Shown: piece by piece, positions 42,401 through 52,440 of the stretch
Position numbering within the stretch: the first letter of the stretch is position 1
Layout of the letters: every line of letters begins with the position of its first letter
DNA from: Mesostigma viride
Lineage: Eukaryota > Streptophyta > Mesostigmatophyceae > Mesostigmatales > Mesostigmataceae
Direction of reading: 5' to 3'
DNA: 64,000 bases
Assembly (NCBI GenBank): GCA_009746045.1
Contig: RPFO01001397.1
Span: 39,748-103,747, forward strand
The notes under the pieces: model-generated
What the model was told of the DNA's origin: nothing
Database searches by the model: none
Seen by the model: only the letters and a program-made list of their open reading frames with translations
Program-made: the position numbers and the translations under genes

Positions 42401-42848
42401 TGGTGTTTTCCACTTTTGCAGCACCCAAACACCTGACAGCAAAAGTTGGTTTAAACATCTCAGGATAGTGCCCGGATATTACCAACTTCTTAAGCTCCTG
42501 TATATATCTGTCAACCTTGCCTTGGGCTTGGTGATCTTCACGACCCACAATCCTTAGGAAAGGCAGATCAGAGTATTTGGTCAGGCAGTTAAACTGCAAG
42601 TCCATCTGCAGCTTATGAATAACTGCAAACTTCTGCAGAATAACAAGAACTGCGGCATGGAGAGTATTCTCATCCCCTGCTGCCATAGGTTCAATTCCAA
42701 TGTAGCCTGACCATTCATCCACAGCCACCAAGTAAGGCAATTGCCTGTAATTGGTGAAGTAGAGGATATCAGCTTGTAGATTACCCCTACCATCTGCAGG
42801 ATGCTTTGCATGACGTTTGGAAGGCTTGTTAGCACACAATTGGCACAC
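39477..42848 (-). CDS. Copia-like polyprotein 2, integrase to RNase H
   Basis: From the insertion junction at 42848, in coding order: VCQLCANKP (second half of the integrase zinc finger), the integrase core with Asp in LQADILYF, Asp in QMDLQFNC and, at the usual Glu site (QGxxER), QGKVDR with Asp; an integrase C-terminal SH3-like segment (GYWQGPGTI); a protease-like segment with VDTKA and LIGQPFL; RT with IDDFTRAFLHG and TLHGDD; a complete RNase H (YTDAS, TAECRAY, YCDNKP, NPADAMTK). The order and the HGDD motif match copia element 1, though the proteins are clearly diverged. The frame is open over more than 1,100 codons. Its 5' part is at 51873-52430. Confidence 0.86.
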   Translation of the reverse strand: MCQLCANKPSKRHAKHPADGRGNLQADILYFTNYRQLPYLVAVDEWSGYIGIEPMAAGDENTLHAAVLVILQKFAVIHKLQMDLQFNCLTKYSDLPFLRIVGREDHQAQGKVDRYIQELKKLVISGHYPEMFKPTFAVRCLGAAKVENTMNNRFHTIKVRGVPRLVSPRGLAGGLYPDDIMQAWSKQRWAQYAHLCEKDKQRGESLKFEVGDQVIFHKENAPGKRGYWQGPGTITSVDLEMKTADVVWNGTTYHLAWNRLKRDPMNVQENPLEIMAPEEALGSPNLSCPPLASEQAGLQLPERAASHQLEPTTQQAQPKTLTGISQDDMDEADLLDNRVSDQHRKLRPLEHGLETPGQVDNIFQSEQPKLGSNYPGNKPLPLETDGIPAQGRQAEEGLSRLNTQLGKRGNPQELRDIVKKLKPSLKIAKITSLLEKGMDLDGFDVDTKAEVSVTSPFNALLDKYSLEPSPWTIVQDFAGNTDHQVLGNITIPFLGESLTLCVVDGYKGPTLIGQPFLVTPGVTIVDGPNNTKSLLKTHCDPIPLESFRCLLPLEMFQKANWKTACVGSIKGAEWGRDIPPASELVEPAQLSVTSLGLTKRSFAAHSPMSFDDVDLDCHTFAGLEAWRVALARALQEWQTLDVFEGISEPPPNAQMLQLRFVCKMKSKLGEPPIPNARPVVTQFHGTTDFDKEELYTPGLSHPVLRLILSLYLGALDYGLDYGAEIDDFTRAFLHGDPQVARATWQAQRPCCVKTPACWIAEVGHPYMQPKVGWEGLVSSPVIWYETIAPAIQERCQMQQSHLAYCLFVGQSKGQPTWATLHGDDMQRIGPKGWLNETYKRLNDKSPIGTRAWFSKNSQVPYCGIGCTLFQDDKGWHLKLQSAKGYKEKVITQLPKRVTEENAPTVKGQLGWLAATTNPDLAVQSRMPDSVVVGEGRRRLESCLNESPDLVLSGVDWHGRIIIDAYTDASQESRSANKIGARAGCLITIRNEGKQPSLVYWSSNLQRRRFAGIDTAECRAYAMCIRDAIYIRELLLWCLSQIRPQPVIDVRVYCDNKPVVSFIKNERATTTDLDYLVAKELSSHCITIHLPGHSNPADAMTKLPRLALNGYQLLRSMMAGKPLS

Positions 42849-43422
42849 TCGGGGTTCTTTGAACGGAGTTTCTTCTATACGTGAATGCGGGAACAAGAGG
42901 CCGCTGGATGAGCGGCTTATAGGTCGCAGTGTTTACTCGTAGCTGTTTGGCTAGAGCTTTTGTGATTAGTAGATGCAATATAGTGCATGGTTGAAAAATG
43001 AATTAAATAAAATGTGCGTTCCGCGCTTGGGTTGATTATACCCGGGCGGAACGGGGCGTGAGGTGCAGTGCCCCTGAAAAGAACAACCTACGCATTATTT
43101 AATACTAGCCGTGCAGATTCGGGATATTCTACCCCCGGTCTGTACGGTTAGCGTCTTACTAGCATCCACTAAACATAAGGGTTTAATGACGTCAGTTAGC
43201 TAGGGATAAGGGAGGTTTTGCGACTAAAAGCCGCTCTGGCTGGTTTTGTCGGCCTCTTTCTTTGCTCGTTGTCGTTGCGGCGGCAGCCGCAGCTATGGGT
43301 GCTGCGGAGCAAAATCCCAAAAGCACTGGTTGCACTGGCCACTTGGCCAGAGGGGATTCATAGGTGTTTGCTCAATTTCACAAGTCTTCAAATGAGTAAA
43401 AAAAAAATCTTTCAGATCTGAG

Positions 43423-44550
43423 GGTACCTAAAGCTGGACTGTTGCAGGCAGCATGTAGACCATGAAAATAGACCACCCACGAAAATTGGGCTCATTCTGA
43501 GCTCAAATGGTGACATGTGACAGCATACATGTGCAGTTTTTCGTCATTTCCCCCCTTTACTTACATGAAACAAATATGAATAGTGGACAAATGAACTCAT
43601 TTCAGGCTGGATTCTTGCAGGCAGCATCTAGACCATGAAAATAGACCACCCACAAAAATTGGGCTCATTCTGAGCTCAAATGGTGACATGTGACAGCATA
43701 CATGTGCAGTTTTTCGTCATTTTCCCCCTTTTCTTACATGAAACAAATATGAATAGTGGACAAATGAACTCATTTCAGGCTGGATTCTTGCAGGCAGCAT
43801 CTAGACCATGAAAATAGACCACCCACAAAAATTGGGCTCATTCTGAGCTCAAATGGTGACATGTGACAGCATACATGTGCAGTTTTTCGTCATTTTCCCC
43901 CTTTTCTTACATGAAACAAATATGAATAGTGGACAAATGAACTCATTTCAGGCTGGATTCTTGCAGGCAGCATCTAGACCATGAAAATAGACCACCCACA
44001 AAAATTGGGCTCATTCTGAGCTCAAATGGTGACATGTGACAGCATACATGTGCAGTTTTTCGTCATTTTCCCCCTTTTCTGACATGAAACAAATATGAAT
44101 AGTGAACAAATGAACTCATATCAGGCTGGATTCTTGCAGGCAGCATTTATACCATGAAAATAGACCACCCACAAAAATTGGGCTCATTCTGAGCTCAAAT
44201 GGTGACATGTGACAGCATACATGTGCAGTTTTTCGTCATTTTCCCCCTTTTCTTACATGAAACAAATATGAATAGTGAACAAATGAACTCATTTCAGGCT
44301 GGATTCTTGCAAGCAGCATCTAGACCATGAAAATAGACCACCCACAAAAATTGGGCTCATTCTGAGCTCAAATGGTGACATGTGACAGCATACATGTGCA
44401 GTTTTTCGTCATTTTCACATGTATTCTTCAAAAAACAAATAGGAATCATGATCAAATGAACTCATATCAAGCTGGATTCTTGCAAGCAACATTTAGACCA
44501 TGAAACTGGACCACCTACAAAAATTGGGCTCATTCTGAGCTCAAATGGTA
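43423..44550. repeat. 173-bp subterminal array, left end of E
   Basis: About 6.5 tandem copies. The GGGCTCATTCTGAGCTC landmark recurs at 43488, 43661, 43834, 44007, 44180, 44353 and 44527. The last copies are more diverged. Inverse of 49195-50310. Confidence 0.93.
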
Positions 44551-44745
44551 AGGCATCATCCAAGGACTAGCTAGGATCTACGGGTGTCATTGGCATGGCA
44601 CAGCTCTGGGCTGACAGTTCTGACATGCACCTCTTTCTTAACAGTCCATCATGAATATACAATAAGTATGTACTAAGACATCAGCTTATGTAAGCACATC
44701 ACAGCTGTCTCACTTAATAATACTTCAGTTTCATTTAGTCAAAGC

Positions 44746-44997
44746 TTAACTAGTAAACCAGTCATTGCTAATGGTCCAGTCATTGGAGAAGCTTGGCCAC
44801 TGCTGCGACGGGCGGCCGGCACCATAGTTGGGGAAAGATGACAAGGATGACGGCACCCACGTGGTCCCCGGACGCCATCGTGGCATAGGCGTCGTGTTCC
44901 CAGACGCGGCCAGTGTCGCAATTGAATTGAGTGCAGCAACCGCCACAGAGACCGTGCCAGATAAGGGATCAACGGATGGGAGCCGGCGTCCGCCCAC
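44746..44997 (-). CDS. PHD/poly-Q gene of element E, last exon
   Basis: After an acceptor GTTGTACAG it codes for 83 residues, Ser/Thr/Pro/Gly-rich, with no recognised domain, and ends in WTISNDWFTS and a stop at 44746-44748. Phase 0 matches the preceding donor at 45152. Confidence 0.55.
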   Translation of the reverse strand: MGGRRLPSVDPLSGTVSVAVAALNSIATLAASGNTTPMPRWRPGTTWVPSSLSSFPNYGAGRPSQQWPSFSNDWTISNDWFTS

Positions 44998-45152
44998 CTG
45001 TACAACACCAAGCACATCAAGGTTAGCATGCCTTAGGGCACGGTACGGAGGAAAAATCCTCCAACAAACCAAACAAACATATCCTATATACTGCTCCAAC
45101 ATGAATCTATTCACAAAGGAATATTATGTTTCCAAAATAGGAAAGGACATAC

Positions 45153-47040
45153 CTGCATGGGAAGTTGCATCTGAGCCAGCATTTGCTGCACTTGAGCCAT
45201 GGGCGCTAGTTCGGCGTCCCCGTCAATTACTCGTGGAGTCATTGTAGCGGCAGGGAGTGGGAGGCGGTAGTGTTGCTGTTGCTGCAGCAGCTGCTGCAGC
45301 TGCAGCAGCACCAGCTGTTGCGGCTGTTGCTGCGGCTGCTGCTGCTGCAACAGCTGCAGCAGCTGCTGCAGCAGTTGCTGCTGCTGCTGCTGCTGCGGCG
45401 GCGGCTGCAGCACGGGCTGCTGCTGCTGCTGCGGCGGCTCCTGCTGCAATAGCTGCAGCAGCTGCTGCAGCAGTTGCTGCTGCTGCTGCGGCGGCGGCTG
45501 CAGCAGATGCTGCTGCGGCGGTGGCTGCTGCTGCTGCGACTGCTGCTGCTGCTGCTGCTGTGGCGGCGGCGGTGGCGGCGGCGGCTGCTGCTGCTGCTGC
45601 TGCTGCGGCTGCTGCTGCTGCTGGTGGAGCAGCAGTTGCCACTGCTTCTGACTTTCCAGCATCTGGCGTTGCAGCTGCTGAAGCTCCGCGTTGTGCTGCT
45701 TGTGCTGCTCCGCGAGAGTGCGGCGCAACTTCGCTACTTGCCCATCGCGGGGTGCCAGCTGCATGTCAGGTTCTTCATCCGACTCGTCCTCGCGTACATA
45801 TACCGAGGGAGGCCTCTTGCTGCTCCTGCCACTCGCCCTGGCTTCGCTGCTCGGCTTGACTGCTTGATCACCGCACTTGGGCTCTGCCTTGGGCTGGCTG
45901 TCCGCCTTCACACGCTTGGAAGAGCGTGTGGGGGCAACCTGCAGCTGCGGCTCTGGCACACTCTTGTTAGCGCGAGGTTGATAGGAAGTGACAGGTGTCT
46001 TGCGGTTTGGCATGTCCTTTACCAAGTCAAACTTGACTGCCTCAGCGCCTTTGCCAGTGTAGATCAAGCCACCAGAGATGGCCCGAAGCGCCGCCAGACC
46101 TGCGCTTGGCAGGTATTCGCACACAGCATCTAGCCGGTCGCGCAGGACGGTCAGGTTGCCAACCCTGGCGACAACGCCATCCTGTATCAAGACGGGCCGG
46201 AGGGCATGGGATTGTTGAGCCCAGGTCACGTAATATGCTGGGGGATCAGGCGTCAGCTTGACCACCCCGCTCTTGACAGCCCCCTCTATAAGGTCCTTTC
46301 TTGCGTATGGCGTGTTTGCCAGGAAGATCCCCGCCCCTCCGGAATACACATGAAAACCAAGAATTACCTTGGGGAAGAGGGGTTTGCCGAGCTCTTTATG
46401 AGAGATGGCGACGCGAATCAATTGTCCTACACGGACATCGCCAGGGGAGGGGACACCATCAGGGGAGGGAGGCCACGACAGAAACGCTGGAGCTTCCAAG
46501 GAAAGCTGGTCCCCCGACTTGAGATTTGCAGCATCAAAGCTGGCACGCCGTGCTGCACTGCTAGCGCTGGGCATGGCAGCTGCTGGGTGGCCGCCCCTGG
46601 GCTGGGCGTCGTCTGCATGTGATGCTTCGCAGGTGGGGGGAGGCGGGGAGTCGGGGGGTGGGGGCAGGGAGTCCGGTAAGTCATCATCGACCATGACACC
46701 CGCGCTCGACTTGTCACCACTCGATGGCACGCCCTTGCTGGCATCAGTTGAAAGCACGCCCTTGCTGGCATCAGTTGAAAGCACGCCCTTGCTGGCATAA
46801 GTTGACGGCGCCTCCTTGCTGGCATCAATTGACGGCACCTCCTTGCTGGCATCAGTTGACGGCACCTCCTTGCTGGCATCTGATTCCGCGTCGGCATGGG
46901 CGTCGGTAGTACGAGGAAACACTAGCTTCCTGCCGGGTGCCTGGTGATGTGCTTTCTCGAAGTCGTCAACGGCCTTGCATCCGGAATCATCCATCAACAT
47001 GCGCCGGTCTTTGTCGGTGTTTGGAAGAAACTTGTTAGCA
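45153..47040 (-). CDS. PHD/poly-Q gene of element E, central exon
   Basis: About 620 codons. The order is: KFLPNTDKDRRM start region; seven copies of a DASK[EG]VPST-like repeat; a Pro/Ser-rich linker; an ordered region of about 150 residues (VGQLIRVAISHKELG through LIYTGKGAEAVKFDL) with no recognised family; a basic Lys/Arg/Ser stretch, possibly a nuclear localisation signal; a coiled-coil-like segment (AKLRRTLAEQHKQHNAELQQL); and a poly-Gln/Pro/Leu tract of about 130 residues from CAG/CTG-rich DNA (45258-45640). It ends at donor CAG then GTATGT. The reading frame differs from that of the PHD exon; a short intron or an indel lies between 47040 and 47110. Confidence 0.6.
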
Positions 47041-47089
47041 GCGGACCCCAGGGCCGGGGGGGAGTGCCGACCTCATGATGACCGTTCGA

Positions 47090-47347
47090 ACCCGAAGCTT
47101 GGAGATTGGCAACTTTCACGCCACCGGGGTCACGGCATCCTGGGCACCACCACTCCTCCCCATTTTTATTCCCGTCAATTGCCTTGACGCAGATCGCGTG
47201 AGCAAATAGGTTGCAGCTTTCACCATTTCGGCCCCGACAGTTGTTGTCTGCCCCATCGGCATGGCCTAAGAGGCAAACACCCGCAGTTTGTCCATAACAC
47301 AGTCGTTCTGCCCGCAGCCTCTCTGTTTCACTCAGATACTCCGCCAT
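47090..47347 (-). CDS. PHD/poly-Q gene of element E, first exon (PHD-like finger)
   Basis: Starts at ATG 47347 (MAEYLSETERLRAERL). The Cys/His pattern Cx7C ... CRGRNGESC ... FAHAIC ... WWCPGC fits a C4HC3 PHD finger, a histone-tail reader fold. The 3' border is not fixed: GT donors exist at about 47110-47120, and the open frame runs on to 46994 without further similarity to a protein. Divergently placed to the Tudor-like gene, 950 bp away. Confidence 0.6.
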
Positions 47348-47585
47348 ATCCCCTACAATTTAGCGGACGACGAACTTCATCGTCGACGACGTCATAGGCT
47401 GGCACGTTCTCGTTGTGTTCGTGCGCGCATGCCCTGCAGTGTTTTCTTGGCAGACTAGTGCACGCACCTCCACCCGCGCGCGCGCAAACACGGCGGTCAG
47501 TGTGCTTTGTTCATTCAAAAATCATGGGCATTCATTGACAATCCTCGAGGTTCGTGCAGTCTGAATTTCGTACAACGGTAGTATG

Positions 47586-48240
47586 AAGTTCAGACTGGAC
47601 GGGCAGTCTCGGGGCTTCGATGAGTGAATTCCAGTGAATGCAAGATGAATTGCCGAGACCGACCTGTTAGCAAGGAAATTCAAGTCCTTTTCGTATGTTC
47701 AGACTGGACGGGCAGTCTCGGGGCTTCGATGAGTGAATTCCAGTGAATGCAAGATGAATTGCCGAGACCGACCTGTTAGCAAGGAAATTCAAGTCCTTTT
47801 CGTATGTTCAGACTGGACGGGCAGTCTCGGGGCTTCGATGAGTGAATTCCAGTGAATGCAAGATGAATTGCCGAGACCGACCTGTTAGCAAGGAAATTCA
47901 AGTCCTTTTCGTATGTTCAGACTGGACGGGCAGTCTCGGGGCTTCGATGAGTGAATTCCAGTGAATGCAAGATGAATTGCCGAGACCGACCTGTTAGCAA
48001 GGAAATTCAAGTCCTTTTCGTATGTTCAGACTGGACGGACAGTCTCGGGGCTTCGATGAGTGAATTCCAGTGAATGCAAGATGAATTGCCGAGACCGACC
48101 TGTTAGCAAGGAAATTCAAGTCCTTTTCGTATGTTCAGACTGGACGGGCAGTCTCGGGGCTTCGATGAATGAATTCCAGTGAATGCAAGATGAATTGCCG
48201 AGACCGACCTGTTAGCAAGGAAATTCAAGTCCTTTTCGTA
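47586..48240. repeat. 109-bp tandem repeat between the divergent genes of E
   Basis: Six near-identical copies (AGACTGGACG landmark at 47592, 47701, 47810, 47919, 48028, 48137). Each contains AGTCTCGGGG and, inverted, CCGAGACC. The array ends about 55 bp upstream of the Tudor-like start codon and about 240 bp upstream of the PHD gene start, in the shared promoter region. Confidence 0.92.
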
Positions 48241-48297
48241 TGTGCGCGAAACATGAGGGGTGGGAAAACGGAATAAGCACAGAAAACGGAATCAGCG

Positions 48298-48588
48298 ATG
48301 GCGGAGAAGACGGCGATGGCACTTTTCAAATCGCATGTCATGGACGTGCACGAGCCGGAATGGTTGGTGGGGACCCCGGTATGCAAGATATTTTCAGGCC
48401 CAAACTCAGGGGAGAAGCGGTATCATGCCCATGTGACGGCGTTTAATAAGGAGCACAACATGGTCCATGTGCTCTACACAGACGGGGACGATGAAATAGT
48501 AGGGTTAGATGAGGTGCGAGCTGCGCTTTGCGCATGCCCAGGTGTAGAGTTACCCAATCTGCCACCCGACTCGACTGCGCGAGGTTAG
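48298..48588 (+). CDS. Small Tudor-like protein of element E
   Basis: ATG 48298 to TAG 48586-48588, 96 residues (MAEKTAMALF start). The core LVGTPVCKIFSG ... YHAHVTAF ... VHVLYTDGDDEIVGLDEV fits the Tudor/Agenet-like pattern of a barrel with a [VY]xDGD[ED] turn that is seen in plant and algal chromatin readers. It may bind methylated histone tails or act as a partner of the PHD protein. It shares the MAE start with the divergent gene. No intron is needed. Identification is by motif only. Confidence 0.6.
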   Translation: MAEKTAMALFKSHVMDVHEPEWLVGTPVCKIFSGPNSGEKRYHAHVTAFNKEHNMVHVLYTDGDDEIVGLDEVRAALCACPGVELPNLPPDSTARG

Positions 48589-48980
48589 GCGGAGATAGTA
48601 GAGTGCGTTCGGATCGAAGCAGGTCGCACACCGGGGCACGGCTAGCAAGCAAGCGAAGGCGACCCCGCGCCACAAGCGCCGCCCTCCCCACATAATTGAT
48701 GACTCAGAATCAGACTAGCCTTATTGATGTGAGTTTAAATTTTTCAGTTTTAGATCCCAGCGTGCAACATACAGGGATGAAAAGCACTTTAACATGTATT
48801 ATTGTGCTCTGCGACTCCCCAATAGGAGCGCGTGTTTTATCAATGAATTATTTAATTAATAATTTTTTCAGTTGGAAATGACGTCAAAACTGGGCTGAGT
48901 TTAAATGTTACTTATATATATATACTGTCCTGAGCCAGTAGACATCGCGCCTTACGCGGATCCGCGCTTTTTACGTTTCA
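48589..48980. other. Non-coding sequence 3' of the Tudor-like gene
   Basis: AT-rich DNA in the second half with TTAATTAATAATTTTTTC; no gene seen. Confidence 0.4.
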
Positions 48981-48983
48981 GTT

Positions 48984-49190
48984 CAGACAACTGGTCTCAG
49001 ACATGCACGGGGCTCGGCGTGCCATGCTTCCACGTTTGTTGTCTCTTTTCAGACAACTGGTCTCAGACATGCACGGGGCTCGGCGTGCCATGCTGCCACG
49101 TTTGTTGTCTCTTTTCAGACAACTGGTCTCAGACATGCACGGGGCTCAGCGTGCCAATGCTTCAGTCCACGTTTGTTGTCTCTTTTCATA
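48984..49190. repeat. 66-bp tandem repeat, three copies
   Basis: CAGACAACTGGTCTCAGACA landmark at about 48984, 49050 and 49116. It directly precedes the right-hand 173-bp array of E. Confidence 0.88.
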
Positions 49191-49194
49191 TACT

Positions 49195-50310
49195 GTCACA
49201 TGTCACCATTTGAGCTCAGATCGAATGAGCCCAATTTTTGTAGGTGGTCTAGTATTATGGTTTAAATGTTGCTTGCAAGAATCCAGCTTGATATGAGTTC
49301 ATTTGGTCATGATTCCTATTTGTTTCATGTAAGAAACCGGTGCAAATGGCGTAAAACTGCATATTCATACTGTCACATGTCACCATTTGAGCTCATAATG
49401 AGCCCAATTTTTGTAGGTGGTGTAGTAATCAGGTTTAAATGTAGCTTGCAAGAATCCAGCTGGATATGAGTTCATTGGTTCATGATTCCTATTTGTTTCA
49501 TGTAAGAAACCGGTGCAAATGACAAAAGGTTGCATATTTACACTGTCACATGTCACCATTTGAGCTCAGAATGAGCCCAATTTTTGTAGGTGGTCTAGTA
49601 TTATGGTTTAAATGTAGCTTGCAAGAATCCAGCTCGATATGAGCTCATTTGGTCATGATTCCTATTTATTTCGTGTAAGAAAACGATGAAAATGGCGTAA
49701 AACTGCATATTTATACTGTCACATGTCACCATTTGAGCTCAGAATGAGCCCAATTTTTGTGGGTGGTCTATTTTCATGGTCTAGATGCTGCCTGCAAGAA
49801 TCCAGCCTGATATGAGTTCATTTGTTCACTATTCATATTTGTTTCATGTAAGAAAAGGGGGAAAATGACGAAAAACTGCACATGTATGCGGTCAAATGTC
49901 ACCATTTGAGCTCAGAATGAGCCCAATTTTTGTGGGTGGTCTATTTTCATGGTCTAGATGCTGCCTGCAAGAACCCAGCCTGATACGAGTTCATTTGTCC
50001 ACTGTTCATATTTGTTTCATGTAAGAAAAGGGGGAAAATGACGAAAAACTGCACATGTATGCTGTCACATGTCACCATTTGAGCTCAGAATGAGCCCAAT
50101 TTTTGTGGGTGGTCTATTTTCATGGTATAAATGCTGCCTGCAAGAATCCAGCCTGATATGAGTTCATTTGTTCACTATTCATATTTGTTTCATTTAAGAA
50201 AAGGGGGGAAATGACGAAAAACTGCACATGTATGCTGTCACATGTCACCATTTGAGCTCAGAATGAGCCCAATTTTTGTGGGTGGTCTATTTTCATGGTC
50301 TGAAGGCTGG
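49195..50310. repeat. 173-bp subterminal array, right end of E (inverted)
   Basis: About 6.5 copies in reverse orientation to 43423-44550, more diverged at its inner (left) end, as on the other side. With the left array it would let E fold into a long hairpin. Confidence 0.92.
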
Positions 50311-51292
50311 ATGACCCCTGCTTTATTGACAAATATAAGGATTTAATCACATGTGGAAAAATTGAGTAAAATTTATGAAATTGAGCAAACACTTATGAAT
50401 CCCCTCCCAGTGGTGAGACTTCCAGTTGTTAACCGGCCAGGCGTAGTTCCTCGCCCGGTTAACTAAAAGAAAAGAAAAAGATTACCTCCGGTCCGCACCT
50501 TTTCCCCAGCTTGGGGTCTTTGGTGGGCCGGATGCCGTGACAGGTGCTCAACTGTCGCTTGGTCGGCCCAGTGCGCGAGCTGGTGCTCCGTACCTGGGGA
50601 TGCTTGCACCCCGGGTTGGAGCCGGATGGCTGGCACTGGCGACCCGTGTCTCGGTCCGCGGCCTGCGGCTTTTTCTTCGGAAATTGCTGCTGGCCAGCAA
50701 ACTTTGCAATTGCCTTCCGCCGAGGGGGGGGTGGTTGGGGCTGGGGACGGCGATGGGAAAAGCGTCTAAGCTAGAAATTTTTTCCCCACGCATAGAAACC
50801 TCGGGGGGGAATGCGGTCTTGGCTGAACGGACTCTCGTTCAGCCAGGTGCCTGGGGCTGTGGCCTCGGGCATCCGGGCTGGCGGGGCCTGGGCTAGGTCC
50901 ACGTTTTTTCTCGAAGCACCCCGGGTCTATGGGGAGACGGCCATAGCGGTACCGACTCGGGGCCCCGAGAGGGGTCATGATAGGCTGGCCGTGCGCAATC
51001 GCAGTGCAAATGCGCTGGGCCTTTTTGGGCCTGGCCATGCATCCACAGCCGCCGGGCACACGCCTCCCGATGTGGGGGGGCTCCCGTTTTGCGGCAGGGC
51101 GGTCACTTGTGACAACGAGCAAGGTGGAGTGCGGCTTCAAGGGAAAGCCAGGGCGGGGGTGATTGGGCAACGTACTTCATGAAGGGCCTTGAACGGCGTG
51201 CCTCCGGGCATGTCAATTAGTGTCACATGCATGCTTCCACTTATTGTTTTAATGAAGATGCTGGTTTTTGTGGGAGCTACGTGGGACATGAA

Positions 51293-51872
51293 TCGGGGTT
51301 CTTTGAACGGAGTTTCTTCTATACGTGAATGCGGGAACAAGAGGCCGCTGGATGAGCGGCTTATAGGTCGCAGTGTTTACTCGTAGCTGTTTGGCTAGAG
51401 CTTTTGTGATTAGTAGATGCAATATAGTGCATGGTTGAAAAATGAATTAAATAAAATGTGCGTTCCGCGCTTGGGTTGATTATACCCGGGCGGAACGGGG
51501 CGTGAGGTGCAGTGCCCCTGAAAAGAACAACCTACGCATTATTTAATACTAGCCGTGCAGATTCGGGATATTCTACCCCCGGTCTGTACGGTTAGCGTCT
51601 TACTAGCATCCACTAAACATAAGGGTTTAATGACGTCAGTTAGCTAGGGATAAGGGAGGTTTTGCGACTAAAAGCCGCTCTGGCTGGTTTTGTCGGCCTC
51701 TTTCTTTGCTCCCCACCCACCCACCCTTGTCTTGGTTGCCTCTAGGGCAACGTACTTCATGAAGGGCCTTGAACGGCGTGCCTCCGGGCATGTCAATTAG
51801 TGTCACATGCATGCTTCCACTTATTGTTTTAATGAAGATGCTGGTTTTTGTGGGAGCTACGTGGGACATGAA
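51293..51872. mobile_element. Y-short (580 bp)
   Basis: It joins Y-long exactly (CATGAA then TCGGGG). It consists of the Y 5' part (51293-51711), a 33-bp filler that includes CCCACCCACCCACCCTTG (51712-51744) and the Y 3' part (51745-51872). The copia gag-side sequence follows directly. Confidence 0.8.
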
Positions 51873-52440
51873 ACAATGTTCTCTGACATCTTGATAAGCC
51901 TGCCAGAGAGCCTTGTTATTAATGGCTTGAACAAGCCTAATGGCATTGTTTCCATGGCCACAGGCATCATGCAAACTCTTAGCCAGAGTCCTAAGATTAA
52001 TACAATCATTAGGCTCAGGCTCTTCAGGACATGGACGGGCATCCACGTTCCTGGCAGAGCAAGAGTCCAAGTTTTTATTATCAATATAACAAGGATTATT
52101 GCTCTGAGGAGCTTGACTGTTAACAATATCAATGGGTGCTTGGCTACAAACAGGAGCTGCACCACATGTATTGTTCACAGATACGTTGCTCACCTGGGCA
52201 ACACCATGTGGCATCTGTCTACAACCAGGAGCAGATCCACATGTATTATTTACAGGAAGAGTTCCCTCTGGGGTACTCTTTTTATTCCAGGCATGGATAG
52301 GAATGCCACAAACAGGGGCACTTTTACTGCTGCTCACTGGGGCAGCTTTACGGTCAGTAGGGGTTACTGCTGGAGCCCCTACCACCTGGCAGGCCTCATC
52401 TGCCATGAGTCCACTCTCATCAGCATCCATAACACTAGGA
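51873..52440 (-). pseudogene. Copia-like polyprotein 2, 5' fragment (pre-integrase region)
   Basis: From ATG 52430 it codes for a Cys/Asn-rich linker with two NNTCG.AP repeats and then the first half of the integrase HHCC finger (LAKSLHDACGHG ... VREHC). The frame runs into the Y insertion at 51872. Taken with 39477-42848, the HHCC finger is complete and in frame without any duplicated target bases. Gag and 5' LTR are missing: upstream of 52440 lies an unrelated repeat field, so the element is 5' truncated. Confidence 0.75.

Larger units (their letters stand above)
43350..50406. mobile_element. Element E: 7.06-kb inverted-repeat element with two genes
   Basis: The ends are inverted copies of GAGGGGATTCATARGTGTTTG followed by inverted arrays of a 173-bp repeat (about 43423-44550 and 49195-50310). 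The flanking trinucleotide is CCA on both sides (43347-43349, 50407-50409), a possible 3-bp target duplication. CACTKGG lies just outside on both sides, so CACTA-type ends are an alternative; subterminal repeat arrays are common in that group. No transposase is visible. The interior has a minus-strand PHD/poly-Q gene and a plus-strand Tudor-like gene. Confidence 0.6.
42849..51292. mobile_element. Y-long, carrying element E
   Basis: It starts TCGGGGTTCTTTGAACGG and ends GTGGGACATGAA. Without E (43350-50406 plus a putative CCA duplication) it would be about 1,384 bp. Its 5' 419 bp (42849-43267) and 3' 128 bp (51165-51292) recur in Y-short. The 5' end has a GTTC-TTT-GAAC inverted repeat. It is inserted in the copia 2 integrase without target duplication. 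There is no recognised protein in its own sequence; the 50410-51164 part is GC-rich and uncharacterised. Confidence 0.7.

Noticed and set aside
45223-45859. Poly-Ala and poly-Leu frames over the CAG/CTG tract
   Set aside because: They are alternate frames of the poly-Gln exon, which is supported by flanking unique protein sequence and splice sites.
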